Assembly (NCBI GenBank): GCA_024500155.1
Contig: CM044874.1
Span: forward strand, 65,706,795-65,770,794
Length of the DNA stretch: 64,000 nt
Reading direction: 5' to 3'
From: Chenopodium formosanum
Taxonomy: Eukaryota; Streptophyta; Magnoliopsida; Caryophyllales; Amaranthaceae
The position numbers were made by a program, and so were the translations under genes. Of the stretch, positions 1-11,234 are shown piece by piece. The notes beneath the pieces were generated by a model, which ran no database searches, had not been told where the DNA came from, and worked only from the letters and a program-made list of their open reading frames with translations. Each line of letters begins with the position of its first letter. Position 1 is the first letter of the stretch.

Positions 1-212
1 CGGCCCCGAACCACCATACCCCTTCCCTTCTCTTCAACCTTAAAACCCCTCTCTGATTTTCCACCTTAGCCAAACATTAGGAAACCACCCCAAAACCTAT
101 TCGTCGGCAGCCCAAGTCCCGCCTCCCCGACGTCGCCGCCCACCTTAGCCAAAAACCACCAGCCCGAAACCGTTTTAACCCAAAATCGAAACCCTAAAAA
201 TCAAAATCTATG
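1..212. other. C-rich sequence left of a solo LTR
   Basis: This stretch is rich in CCACC, CCCAAAACC and AACCCTAAA words with no convincing reading frame. It is the left part of a sequence interrupted by the LTR that starts at 213; it resumes at 2367, after the second CTATG. It may be a 5'-UTR-like or Pack-MULE-like GC-rich block, but I cannot assign it. Confidence 0.35.
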
Positions 213-854
213 TGTAGGGAATATTTCAAGCATCATAACCCCAATCTTGAACCCCACTGTGATCATACACTAAAGTATGGTGGCGTCTAAAGGGAAAGAA
301 AAGAGAGCAAAAAGAGTTGCCAGCAAGTTTTAAGAACTTGTAAACCGTTCACGAGGTGAAGGTTACACCCCTTAACGATCCATGAGATCGTCAACTCCAA
401 AAGGTCTTGAACCAAATAGGGTTCGGGGATGAGGGTACAAATCCAATCTACAAAAGAAAGGACCCGCCCTATAAAATATGCCTCTACTTTATTCTACTCG
501 TATTCATGCGCTTCCTGACTAACATGCAATCATTATATTAATCCCAAACCTGTTTAATCTATGTTGGTTGAATATTAATGCACAAATAAATCTAGTATTG
601 GCGATCACTTGAATTAAAATCATATTAGCTTAAACCAAATTATTAATTATCTTATTAAGCGCAAATTCCTTTTAACATGCATAAAGGCGTGATCAGGCAA
701 TAACAATAATATACCAAGCAACATAATAATAATCATAATAATAATACTAATAATAAAACTCAAATATTATAGGAAGACCCTAGACATGTTACTAACAACA
801 TTAATAACAAATTCTAGCATGTCACTAAACAATAAAAATCAAAGCTTTAGACCT

Positions 855-1020
855 AACATGATACTAACATGTTAACATGATATTAGAAAGAATAAAAGGC
901 ACCCTAAACATGATTCTAGAAAGCATTAAAAATATCCTAACATGATACTAGAAAGCATAAATAACACCCTAAAATGATACTAGAAAGCATAAATAACACC
1001 CTAACATGATACTAGGAATT
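855..1020. repeat. 32-bp tandem repeat inside the solo LTR
   Basis: About five imperfect copies of a unit reading roughly CCTAACATGATACTAGAAAG plus CATAAATAACAC. The last two full copies are nearly identical and the earlier ones are diverged. A related ACATGTTACTAAC motif continues upstream from about 785. Confidence 0.7.
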
Positions 1021-1390
1021 AAACAAATCTAAGCATGCTTTCTACATTGAAATAAAATAGGGAGTAAGCTAATTACTTACTTTGAAGCCTCGTACCTCTT
1101 TCTAATAACAAAATACACGCGTTAGTAAACTTCAATGAAAATAATAAATCAAAGAATTAAATTAAATAAATTGAAAGAAAGAGTTAAAAAAGTTTAGACT
1201 GGATTTGGGACCAAACCCTCAGAAAAGTATAAACCTTTCACGTCTAGGGCGAAGGCAACTTCGAACTTGGCTAGGTGTTTCTAGATCTAATGAGTGCGGA
1301 ATTGTGTTTATGAAAGCTAGTTTAGAAAGAGAGAGAGAATCAAGGAATCCTTGGTGAGAGTTGATGATTAAAAACGGAGGTCCAGGGACC

Positions 1391-1400
1391 CCATTTATAG
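1391..1400 (-). promoter_or_regulatory. TATA-like box of the solo LTR
   Basis: The minus strand reads CTATAAATGG followed by GGTCCC, the form of a plant LTR TATA box. It supports a minus orientation for the 213-2361 LTR. No transcript evidence is available. Confidence 0.4.
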
Positions 1401-2366
1401 GAAAATAGTCCAAAAAAACTTAGAATTTGATAAGGAATAAAACTCCACGCTGTCGCCAACAAACCAACTTTGTCGCGAGGTGTCGCCACACGACAAGCCT
1501 TGTCGCTTTGCGACAAAGACAGTTTTTTGCGGATTTTGTTTTTATCATATCTTTTGATCCAGTAGTCCAAATAAGGCATATAATATGTCGTTGAAAAGCT
1601 CTTGAAGTCTACTTTTCAATGCAATTAAAATCAAATTAAAATAATTTGTAGATAAAAAGATATATCCGAAATAGTGGAAGGGCGTCAGTTTTGGATAGAG
1701 TTTCGTATTACTTTCATATCTTTTTCGTTATAGTTCGGAATTAATATTATAATATATCATTGGAAAGATAATTTCAAGATCTATCCAACCATATAAAATT
1801 TGGATAAAAAATATGAGGCACAAAAATAAAATCTGACTGTCTTTGGACATCTTTAAATCCGAATAGAATTAGGACTTAAAAAAGGAAAGTTTTATTCAAA
1901 TTCAAACTCTTTGATCCTATCTTTTCAAAAAAGGATAATTAAGATCTTTTAGAATCTTATAGAAGATTCTAATCAATCCTAATTAGTTTAGGAATATGAT
2001 TAAAACTTTGGACCCTCCACATGATCATTGGGTCATAAGTAAAATCCGGTTTGGGCCCAGTTTAGTATTTTGACCATAACTTTCTCAATATTCATCGAAA
2101 TTGGGCTTATAATATATTGTCGTAAAGCTCTTTGCAAGCATTATCCAACTACACTACTATTGGACCCTTGTTACGGACCAAACTAAACTGGATTAGCTAT
2201 TTTCATAAAATAGAGTTGGTTTTCGAAAACAGAAAGATGGATTTATAAATAAAAACAATCGCAACACTAGACTTTTCACACTTTCACTTCATTCGATTAT
2301 GGTTCGACGCGAAAGATATTCATCACTGGGTTTGGTTTTGGGGCACAAATGGGTGTCTACACTATG

Positions 2367-3130
2367 GTTTCAATTTGGGGATTTTTTAAAAAAAAAATTT
2401 GGGGTTCCCTTGAAGTGGTTCAGCAATAACAGATCCTTAATCAGTCCAAGACTGATAAAGCTGAGTAACCTGAGGATTTTATCAACGAATGGAAGAAGGA
2501 TGGAGGTGGCAGGGGAATTGGCGCTTTGGATTCCCTGGCGCGGGGATGGGAGTTTGGGCGTCGACGGTGGGGATGGGAGGGATTTTCGAAGGAGAAAGGA
2601 GGAGGCAATTTTAGGTTTGGGAAATGGGTGGATCAAGGAATACGGCTAGTGGGGTTTCAGATTGGCGGTGGCGCCGGCGTAAGGTTTTAGGCAAAATTTG
2701 CGCCGGCAAGGACATGGTGGCGGCCGGGGCTGGGCTGGTCGTTGGTGTTTTTTTTTAAAAAATTTTTATTTGTTTTATTTTTTTGATAATTAATTAAATA
2801 TTTACCTTAAAAATAAAATAATATAAATGCCAATTATAGGTTACCATAAGGAAAATTAAGCCTAAATGACTAACAGAGTTAACGTGCGTCAGTCATTTGG
2901 GTATTTTGTAACATTTTTTTTTGTAAAATTAGGGGCATATGGTGAATTTAAAAATTTTCATGGATATATGGTGAATAAAAAAATAAATCAGGGGCATTTG
3001 GTGAAAATTCCGTAAAATTTATTTATTTTAAATGACAACCGGGCATTTGGTGATAATTTTTTGAAACTCAAGTGTTTTTTGGTGAATTTGTAAAAAAAAG
3101 TTGGGTATATTGTGAATAAAAAATTACTTA
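2367..3130. other. GC-rich block followed by AT-rich decayed repeats; no gene
   Basis: 2367-2750 is G-rich (GGCGCCGGCGTAAGG, GGTGGCGGCCGGGGC). With 1-212 it forms one sequence before LTR insertion. 2880-3130 holds at least four diverged copies of a phrase like GGGGCATTTGGTGAA. The 116-codon plus-strand frame at 2299-2649 begins inside the LTR and crosses its end and the TSD, so it is not a gene. Confidence 0.5.
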
Positions 3131-3265
3131 GGGCCTGTTCACTTCAGCGTAATTTCAGTTCAGTTCAGTTCAACTCCTAATTTCCCTCTCTCATAAAATA
3201 TTCATTTAATCTCAGTTCAGTTTAGTTCAGTTCAGTTCAACTCCTATTTTTTTCAGTAAATAAGA
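3131..3265. mobile_element. MITE-like fragment with TTCAG repeats
   Basis: It begins TAGGGCCTGTTCACTTCAGC and contains two blocks of CAGTTCAGTTCAGTTCAACT separated by about 50 bp, a common layout of short plant DNA transposons with GGGCCTGTTC termini. The right terminus is eroded or cut by the LINE 3' end, so boundaries are approximate and the superfamily is not assigned. Confidence 0.45.
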
Positions 3266-4242
3266 AGTTTTATTTCGCCAAATATGGAAAACACTCAAGT
3301 TTTCCAAGAATACAAGGTACATAGGCTGAAAACACATTGCCTATAACAACCTCTATACAACAAAAGTACTATACAACTCCCTATATAGACAAAGCTTCGA
3401 ACCACTCTCTATTCTGAACATTTAGCTTTGAACTATTAACACTAAGAAGCCTAACTTTCACTTCACTCTTGAGCTGCCTAGCTATTACAAGTATATGCAT
3501 AATCTTCAGATCCTAGAAAGCTGTGTTCCTCACCCTCCAAATCTGGTAAAGCACAGCCAAGACACAAGTATTCACAACACTTTTCTAAAATCTTGACATG
3601 ATTTCGTTGCAAATTCTAACATTATTCAGATACAATCTCTCAGGACCAAAACCAATCCAATATCTCACCTTAGTCCACATAGTGATGTTGTATTTACAAT
3701 TCCAGAATAGATGATCATGAGTTTCTGGCACCTTAGCACATAGCAGACACAGCTTCTCATTCTGCTGAGCATGTATGTACTGTGCAATCTATCCCTAGTC
3801 TTCAGTCTTCTTTGTATGGCCATCCATCTAATAAACTGATGCTTAATTAGGAACTAGTTTCCGTTCCCAAACAAAAGAAGCCAACCTGCATCTATCCTTT
3901 CCTATAGTGAGAAGTTCATAGCTTTTCTTTATACTATATTTCCCCTGCCCAAAAGTGGTTGTACACACTTTGCAGCTTGTCTTTCACTTCACACACTTTC
4001 TTTTAGTACCAGCTACAATATGCTCTAGGCTTATAGGTCATCTAGTTCTGCCCTTTAATATAGACAGAATTAACCCATTTTACCCAGAGATTATCATGTT
4101 TATGAGCATGGCCCATGCATGCTTCCCCATTGTAGCTAAATTCCAAATTTGAACATTTTGTATACTCAATCCTCATTCTTTCCTCTTGCAGTAGATTCTA
4201 TCCCAAGCAATATTCCCAGGCTTAGTGCTGTCCTTCCCATGC
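3266..4242 (-). pseudogene. LINE relic, 3' part (zf-RVT region)
   Basis: Read on the minus strand, about 3590-3750 encodes a recognisable zinc-binding reverse-transcriptase tail (zf-RVT): LLCAKVPETHDHLFWNC, then W-x-KVRYWIGFGPERLYLN. A short A-run near 3245 (minus strand) could be the LINE 3' end. The part next to 4242 reads GKDSTKPGNIAWDRIY, typical of the segment just after the FLWHG motif of plant L1-like LINEs. It is cut at 4242 by a solo LTR and continues at 7065-7805. Stops and frameshifts make it non-functional. Confidence 0.75.
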
Positions 4243-7064
4243 TGTAACACCCCAATAATTCTCTCTTTAAACCTGTGAGGACCCTGAACAATATTCAAGA
4301 GAATTACTGGCGTGCTACTGCCACGTGTTCAAACGTTAAGGCTTTTTCAGAAAATAGTAGCGGAAAAACTAAATCAAGTATATATAAGTTTCAAAACCAA
4401 TAACCAAAACCAAATTAAATCTTACAACTTGGAACCCTTAAGGCCCTTATTCAAAACTTAAACCAATAGAAATAGTATGAAAGTAAAGTTGAGTTTAAAT
4501 AACTTTAAAAGTAAATAACAATAAAAATAAGAAAGTAACCAACTCTCTACTCAAGATCCCACCAACTAGAAACGGATGTTGCATGTGTAAGAACCTGTGG
4601 TTAATCTGCTCCCCAATATTACAAGTGTAAAAATTGGATCATCACAGGGTCATTGAAAGGCGAAGTCTATGACCAAAGAAAGACACATAAAGCACGCAAT
4701 CAGCAAAGCTGAGTACATAGAAGCTGCGAAATAAAATAAGAAATCCCTAACATGCTACTAATAATAAATCATCATACATCATTAAATTATAGACTCAACA
4801 CACGACTCAACTATCAAATTTATTAAGACTCCATCAATTTAATAATAGGTAAATCATTATTTTTATTCATTGAATTACGCAATAGACAAGGTTGTCCAAC
4901 CCATGCTCCATTTGGAACATCAATAAAAGAAAAAACCCCATGCCTCCTTTCGAAAACATCAATAAACACCCAACGACCACAGGCGCGACTCCGTGACCGT
5001 AGTTAGTATGAGATCTCACCTAACTCCTAGTTTTAAGAAAATATTTTTGAAATAAGAGACTCGAAGATCAGACGGCCTCGAGAAAAGTACACGGCTAATA
5101 CCCCATGTACCCCAACCCCTGATTGTCAATTCTCCAGATGTGCACCAATCCAGAGTTTATTGCTCATCCATCTTGCACTTTACGTGATTTACAAGTTTAG
5201 ACTTGGTGATGACTCATATGCAAACAATACAATCAATCCAATATCCATTCAATCAAGTAAGACAAGTTTCCAATTTCAATTCTTGATTTGTTAGTGACAA
5301 GCAACATTTATTATTTATTCCTTTATTACCTCGGAGTATAAACACCTTGAGTGCATAAGGCACACCAAAACCTTAACCTCGTCTTATAAGACTTGAATTC
5401 TTCCTTTACTCATCCTGTTTGCATAATCGTGAATGAGTAATAAATTAATCTTTACACCAATCACATACCTTTGCCTCTAAACGCACGCACCTTGCATAAT
5501 TAGAGCACAAATAATACTTGCAATATAAAATAGTGCACATCATATGAAATTCACAATGTAAAACCAAACAATTTAACCCAATCATCCTTATACATGATAC
5601 TAAGTTCTCGATCTGTCCTTAAACATGCACCTAAAAGCAAGGTTTCGTAACTTGTATGTACCTTGAATAAACAAATTGGTATGCCACTTTACTAACTAGA
5701 AATCACCTTCAATAAAGTCATCTCCTAAACCAAACAATAAGATCTCAATCAATACCCAAACAATCAAATTTACTGCAATACTAACTTACTTTAAAACCTT
5801 CAAAATCCAATTAAACAACAATTTAAAACCTTCCCTTTAGTTGAAATTAAAGGCTTATATATAGTTCTTTATATTTCCTTCATAAAAACCTTAAAATACA
5901 CTCTTATACATGAAATTACAGCAAGTTTAAAGTCTAATAAAAAATCTGAAAATTATTTTAAAACCCCTAATAATCTCCCGTTTTAATGGGCAATCACACC
6001 CTTTTATTAAAATCACAACTATACTACTTTAAATAAAATTCAAGCATTTTAAACCAATCAAAAACCCTTTAAAACTTCATCAAAATACATCTTAATACTT
6101 TAATTATCCAAAGAAACATTAAATTATCTCTTAAAATCTAGGATAAAATTTAAAGCATAAAAAAAACTTTGTTAAAAATCAAAAACTGCCCAAAAATCAT
6201 ATTTAGAAGGTGAATTTGGCCACGAAAGGGGTAGTGAGTCTTGCTTAAAACGTTGTTTCCACATGGAAAACACTACTGTTTTTAATCAAAATCGGATGAG
6301 TTTAGAACCTAATCGGGATTAAAACAGGATTAATATTAACGAACAGAAATCTAAAAATTGAAACATGTATATAATTAGAAATTATAACTTTTTTACCATC
6401 GAAATATAGATTTGATACTAATTATGTCAATTTCAAACAATTAAATCAAAAACCCAAAACAATACTTATATAATTATGCAAATAGAAATAAGGGGAAAAG
6501 AAGGAGAGGAAGAAAGGGGAAAAGGGGGCTGCGGTGGCTGCCGGCTGGGTGGTCGCTGGCAACCAGGCGGCGGCGGCAGAAGGTGGGTCCGACCGTTAGG
6601 TGGGGAGAGTAGTGAGTTAATTCTCAAGTAGGAACAAAGAAGAAAAAGAAAAGAGAAAAAAGAAAAAAGAAAAATAAAATAAAATAAAAAAAGATAGGAA
6701 GAATAAAGGAAAAGGAAAATGAAATAAAATAAAATAAAATAAAGGAGAAGGAAAAATAGAACTAACCTTTTGTGTGGAAAAATTTTGGGGATTAGTGGGT
6801 TACTTGCAGGAGAGAATGTTGTAGGGTAAATAATAAGATTGGGTCTCATAAAATTGATGAGCCAAATGAATGAAATGGACTTAGCTTTAGTTGTATTGAA
6901 ATAGATTATATAATGAAGGTTCATAAAATAATTTGTAACAAAATAATTTTCAGTCCAATTTAATAATTTGAATATTTTGAAATTAAATTACGCAAAAAAA
7001 CACATCAATATTATAAATAAAATTAAATTTCATTTATAATATATTTAAAAATACGGGGATTACA
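4243..7064 (-). mobile_element. solo LTR, 2822 bp, Tekay/Del-like, TSD CATGC
   Basis: The left end is TGTAACACCCC and the right end GGGGATTACA, with imperfect inverted TG..CA termini. Perfect 5-bp duplications CATGC lie at 4238-4242 and 7065-7069. On the minus strand it starts TGTAATCCCCGTATTTTTAA and ends GGGGTGTTACA, matching my recollection of long LTRs of Tekay/Del chromoviruses. There is no gag or pol inside; the 152-codon minus frame at 6466-6924 is low complexity. Removing the element and one TSD restores an uninterrupted LINE reading (W-H-G-K-D-S-T-K), which proves insertion into the older LINE. Confidence 0.8.
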
Positions 7065-7805
7065 CATGCCATAGGAAGTTCCTACAGATGGTTTTAATGC
7101 TCTCAAAGATAGCTTTAGGAAATATTATAATTTGAGCCCAGTAAACCTGGATACTCATCAAAATAAAGTTTATCAAAACAGCTCTAGCAGAAAAAGAGAG
7201 ATTTCTAGAACTCCAAATCTTGATTCTAGCACAGATTTTGTCTATCAGATGCTCACATTTAACTGCAGAAATTCTCTTTGAGAAAATTGGCACCCCTAAG
7301 TACCTAAAAGGCATAGTACCCCTCCCAATCCGAGTAATGTCTAACACCTCATTCACCATGTTTTCACTCATCTCAGTGCAGTAAACTGAAGTTTTCTCAG
7401 GGCTAGTTTTTGAACCAGTTGCCTTAGAAAAAACTTCAAAACCTTTCATCATCAACTTAATAGACTCCACCTCCCCTTTATAGCACAAAATAAGGTCATT
7501 ATAAAAACACAAGTAAGTCAAACCCATATATAGCTTTACACCTTGGGTGAAACTTGAACTTCTCCATGCCACTCACAACCTTCAAAATTCTGGACAAGTA
7601 TTTAATATAGAGGACAAAAAGCAGAGGAGAGAGTGGGTCACCCTGTCTCTACCCTCTTTTGTGCTTCACAAAAACCATGAAGACCCCCATTAATCATCAA
7701 AGAAAATCTAGGGGCTCTGACACTAAACATGATCATGTCAATGAAGCTTTGGGGAAATTTTAAAGCCTGCAACATCTCTTTTATGAAGTTCAATTGAATT
7801 CCTTC
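7065..7805 (-). pseudogene. LINE relic, reverse transcriptase part
   Basis: A 170-codon minus-strand frame (7060-7572) plus upstream sequence to about 7805 matches the RT of plant L1-like LINEs. In order: FPQSFIDMIM, RQGDPLSPLLFVLYI, FYNDLILCYKG (the catalytic FADD box, degenerate here to YNDL), PFRYLGVPI, then WSSRNLSFSARAVLIN and CRNFLWH. A TAG interrupts KHKRG-RQGDP, and a frame change separates 7572 from the upstream part. The 5' half of the LINE (endonuclease and early RT) is missing. It continues across the LTR insertion into 3266-4242. Confidence 0.8.
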
Positions 7806-8329
7806 ATATTGTTGGTCACCATTGAGTGAATTCCTTCATTACAATAGATTAAATTCAAATTTTGTTTTTTTCAACCTTCGATTTGAAGGTTTGTTAATGG
7901 AGTTTTTACAATGAAGCGTCGTCATCGAGGAGAAGGTGGTTAAGATGATGGTGTGATTATTTTCCGATGTGATTTCATTATCTAAATCACCATGGCTAGG
8001 TTTGAGTTTCGGAAAATGTAGCTTTCATATTCTTTTGATTTTTTTAGTGATAATTGTGTATTTTGTTATGAACAAATCTGTATTTGATTATATTTCAGTA
8101 TTTTGAACATTTTAAGTTAAAAATATGAACGTATGTTGTGTTTTTTGTAAATACATAACATGTATTTTTGGAATTACGAACATCTTTATTATAATTCTGA
8201 ACATGCGATACATTACTTATTAACTTATTTTTGTTTTAGATCTACGTATTTTTAATTTTATTAAAAAAATTGGCATTCTCTACATTATAATTTATTAATC
8301 TTAACATTTAGCATTCTGAGCAGTGTCTT
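7806..8329. other. no recognisable feature
   Basis: AT-rich, non-coding sequence between the LINE relic and the minisatellite. I see no frame, repeat or RNA gene in it. Confidence 0.5.
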
Positions 8330-9290
8330 CAAGTGCAAAAGTTTTTGAAGGGTGTTCAATGGTTTGTGGTTGGGGTTCAGAAGTTTTTGTAGGGGGTTCA
8401 GTGGTTTTTCAAGGGTGTTCAATGGTTTGTGGTTGGGGTTCATAAGTTTTTGTAGGGGGCTCAAAGGTTTTTGTAGGGTGTTAAATGGTTTATGATTGGG
8501 TTAATAAGTTTTTGTAAGGGTTCAAAATTTTTTAAAGGGTGTTCAATGGTTTGTGGTTGGGCTTTAGAAGTTATGTAGGGGGTTCAGAGGTTTTTGTAGG
8601 TTGTTCAGTGGTTTGTGTTTGGGGTTCAGAATTTTTTGTAGGGTGTTTCGTGGTTTGTGGTTGAGGTTCAGAAGTATTTGTAGGGTGTTTAGTGGTTTGT
8701 GGTTGGGGTTCAGAAGTTTTTGTAGGGTGTTTAGTGGTTTGTAGTTGGGGTTCAAAAATTTTTGTAGAGGATTCAAAAATTTTTGTAGGGTGTTCAGTGG
8801 TTTGTGATTGGGGTTCAAAAGTTTTTGTAAGGAGCTCACAGGTTTTTGTAAGGTGTTCAATAGTTTGTGGTTGGGGTTCAGAAGTTTTTGTAGGGGAGGT
8901 TTTTGTAGGGTGTTTAATGGTTTGTGATTTGTGGTTGGGGTTCAGAAGTTTTTGTTGGGGGTTCAAAGGTTTTTGTAGGGTGTTCAGTGGTTCATGGTTG
9001 GGGTTCAGAAGTATTTTTAGGGTGTTTAGTGGTTTGTGGTTGGGGTTAAAAAGTTTTTGTAGGGGGTTCAGGGGTTTTGGTAGGGTGTTCAATGGTTTGT
9101 GGTTGGGGTTCAGAGGTTTTTGAAGGTGGTTAAAATGTTTTTGAAGGGTGTTCAGTGGTTTGTAATTAGGGTTCAAAAGTTTTTGTAGGAGGTTCGGAGG
9201 TTTTTGAAGGTGGTTAAAATGTTTTGAATGGTGTTCAGTGGTTAGTAATTGTGGTTCAGAAGTTTTTTTAGGGGTTTAGAGGTTTTTGAG
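8330..9290. repeat. G/T-rich minisatellite
   Basis: About 45 short imperfect units. The core is GGTTCAGAAGTTTTTGTAGG (about 21 bp), alternating with GTGTTCAGTGGTTTGTGGTTG to give a higher-order period near 42 bp, with extra half units. The plus strand is almost free of C. Because the period is mostly a multiple of three, long artefactual frames appear on both strands (8692-9123 plus; 8571-9176 and 8564-8860 minus). Confidence 0.85.
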
Positions 9291-9572
9291 ATTGATTCTA
9301 TGTTTTTTGGTGGCTTATCAGAAAATTCTAGGGGCTTATCAGAAGTTTATAGGGCTTTTGTATTGCTTCTGGTGTCTTATCAGAAGTTTCTGGTGGATGT
9401 TCAGAAGTTTCTTGAAGGTGTTCAGTAGTTGGTCTATAATTAAATACGAAGTATTAAACAACAAAAGAAGGAAATACACAACATCCAAATAAATTATTAT
9501 TTCATACCAAAATATTTGATAAAAGTTATACACAAATTATTACTTCATACAACACATATATATGGACATAAA

Positions 9573-10206
9573 AGGCAACGTATATGAAACTCATCTTCTC
9601 TCTAAAAGAAAAAACCCTAAAACCCCTCATCTTCTCTCTAGCCGCAAGGGGCTGCCATCATCTCTTTGATGATGGTAAGCCCCAATTCCTTTGTTTCCTT
9701 AGTTTTTAATTTCTTAGTTTAATAATCCTCCTTTCTCTCTCTTTATGAGAGTTTTGTTCCCAATTTTTGGATTTGTTCTCTCCGTTTGTGGGAGTTTGGA
9801 GTATGATTTCTTTTCTTCTCTTATGGAAGATTAGAAATGGGCAGTTGCAGTTTGCTTGGAAGATTAATTTTAGTGATTATTCGTCCGACAAAGAATGAAG
9901 ATTTAGGGTTTCATAATTTCTCTAAGTATCTAGAGTACCACATAGGTATTTTCATCCATACGACGACTATGCATAAGTGGATCTTAAGTCAAATTAGTGT
10001 TAACTCACAGATTGTATTGCTTCGAAAGAAGTTTTTTATAAAGGCTATTGTTGATCGAATCTACAATGTACTTTGCTTTATGGTGATATATTTTTGTGTT
10101 GGGAGTTTAGATTTCTTAAGAATTATTTGCATTGTAAAGTGCCATTTGGCTCTATTTTATCAATGAAATCCTATTTCTTGTCAAAAAAAAAGGCAACGTA
10201 TATGAA
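9573..10206 (+). mobile_element. 602-bp poly(A) retroposon with 16-bp TSD
   Basis: The body 9589-10190 ends in a 9-A tail after TTTCTTGTC and is flanked by identical 16-bp duplications AGGCAACGTATATGAA (9573-9588 and 10191-10206). A poly(A) tail plus a long, variable-length target duplication is the signature of LINE-driven retroposition. The body starts near ACTCATCTTCTCTCT with AAACCCTAAAACCCC and GCCGCAAGGGGCTGCC, like 5' ends of plant LINEs. The 109-codon frame at 9837-10166 has no family I recognise. It is probably a 5'-3' internally deleted LINE or SINE-like derivative, or possibly a processed transcript. Confidence 0.8.
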
Positions 10207-10734
10207 CAAACTAGATATATAATGACAAAATAAATAAATGGATGTTAAAAGTTTTAACTTAGATTTTCAAAAAATTTAGAGGTAGAAAAAAAAATGAATA
10301 TCCAAATTCAACGGTGAAAAAAAAAATGGTTGAGCTTCTTTCTGTTGGGTGCAGACTTCTTTCTGTTGGACCATGGTGTATTGCGCCTGGTATATATAAT
10401 TCTATGTGCACCATGGTGCATGTAATACTAATTGGAGTACATTATACGAACTACATGTATCGTGTGAGGCTCTGAGTATGATTTTGCAGATTTAAAAAAA
10501 AACGCGGGAGTTGAAGATCTTATGCGTTCTTCTGACGCCGAGCAAAAATTCTGGGCAATTTATATTATTTCCTGCTCCATTTTCAAGCTAAGTTCATCAC
10601 TATATATATGGATTCTTTTATATTTTCTCCTTTAATTAATTTGCTTTAATGTTACTAATTTTTTTTTTCAAATTTCAAATTTAAAATTTGTTGCATTCAT
10701 TGTGATTTATTGAAGCTTCTAGTGATCCGGATTG
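10207..10734 (+). promoter_or_regulatory. upstream region of the NUP98-like gene
   Basis: Non-coding 0.5 kb before the proposed start codon. TATATATAA at 10391-10399 and TATATATATGG near 10600 are possible TATA elements. CTTCTTTCTGTTGG occurs twice within 10330-10370. No upstream reading frame is convincing. Confidence 0.3.
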
Positions 10735-10744
10735 ATGGCTGGAG
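10735..10744 (+). CDS. NUP98: proposed first coding exon of NUP98-like gene
   Basis: ATGGCTGGAG is followed by GTAATT. Joined to the acceptor at 11234 (TTTTACAG) it gives M-A-G-V-F-G-Q in frame with the repeat exon. The choice rests only on phase and splice signals; a start inside 11183-11234 upstream of the acceptor would lack this fit. Confidence 0.5.
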
Positions 10745-11234
10745 GTAATTTCCGATGTCTTTTAATTTTTAAAATTAACTCGGAGTATTTATTTTTTGAA
10801 ATTTCACAAGTTTCTGTTCATAATTGCTCAATTTCATTAATCTAGGATTTGAATTGTTGATATTTAGGGTTTTCTGTATATTTATTTTACTTATTTGCAA
10901 TTTTTTGATGGTAATTGTTGAAAATTTTCTTCTAGGGTTTCAATTGATGATCGAATTTGTAGCAAAAATAGTGGAAAAGGGTTTATTTGATAGAAAAACA
11001 TGAAATTTTGCCATTCTCCCAAAAAAAAAAAATGCTTAATTGAAGTTTTTCCTGATTTCTCATTGACTATAGAAAAAATTTGGGATATTTAGAGTACCTG
11101 CAAGATTTGGTCTCTGTATACCTATTAAATATAAAAATGTACGTAGTATAATCATGCATGCTTAACATACTAAGGTGTTGTTGTGGATATAATACTTTTA
11201 ATGGCTTTGAGCTTTTCTATTCTTCATTTTACAG

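Larger units (their letters stand above)
213..2361 (-). mobile_element. solo LTR, 2149 bp, TSD CTATG
   Basis: The element begins TGTAGGGAATATT and ends GGGTGTCTACA, giving inverted termini TGTAG/CTACA with the TG..CA ends of LTRs. It is bounded by perfect 5-bp duplications CTATG at 208-212 and 2362-2366. No gag or pol is present, so it is read as a solo LTR left by LTR-LTR recombination, probably of a Ty3/Gypsy element. Orientation is inferred as minus because a CTATAAATGG TATA-like box lies on the minus strand at 1391-1400, and minus-strand reading starts TGTAGACACCCATTTGTGCC. Inside are a 32-bp tandem repeat (855-1020) and a TTGTCGC/GCGACA-rich patch (about 1449-1520). Confidence 0.8.

Noticed and set aside
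2299..2649. 116-codon plus-strand frame and its minus-strand partner
   Set aside because: Starts in the solo LTR and crosses its end and the target duplication, so it cannot be an old gene; no domain.
3955..4152. 65-codon plus-strand frame
   Set aside because: Antisense to the LINE relic; no support.
6466..6924. 152-codon minus-strand frame in the Tekay-like LTR
   Set aside because: Poly-purine/pyrimidine low complexity (FYFIFLFLYSSY) inside a solo LTR; no domain.
8564..9176. Repeat proteins (NPNHKPLNTLQK on minus; VFVGCLVVCGWGS on plus)
   Set aside because: Produced by a minisatellite whose period is mostly a multiple of three; open on both strands, no start context, no family.
8330..9290. 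CRISPR-like array
   Set aside because: Units are contiguous imperfect tandem copies with no unique spacers, in a plant nuclear context.
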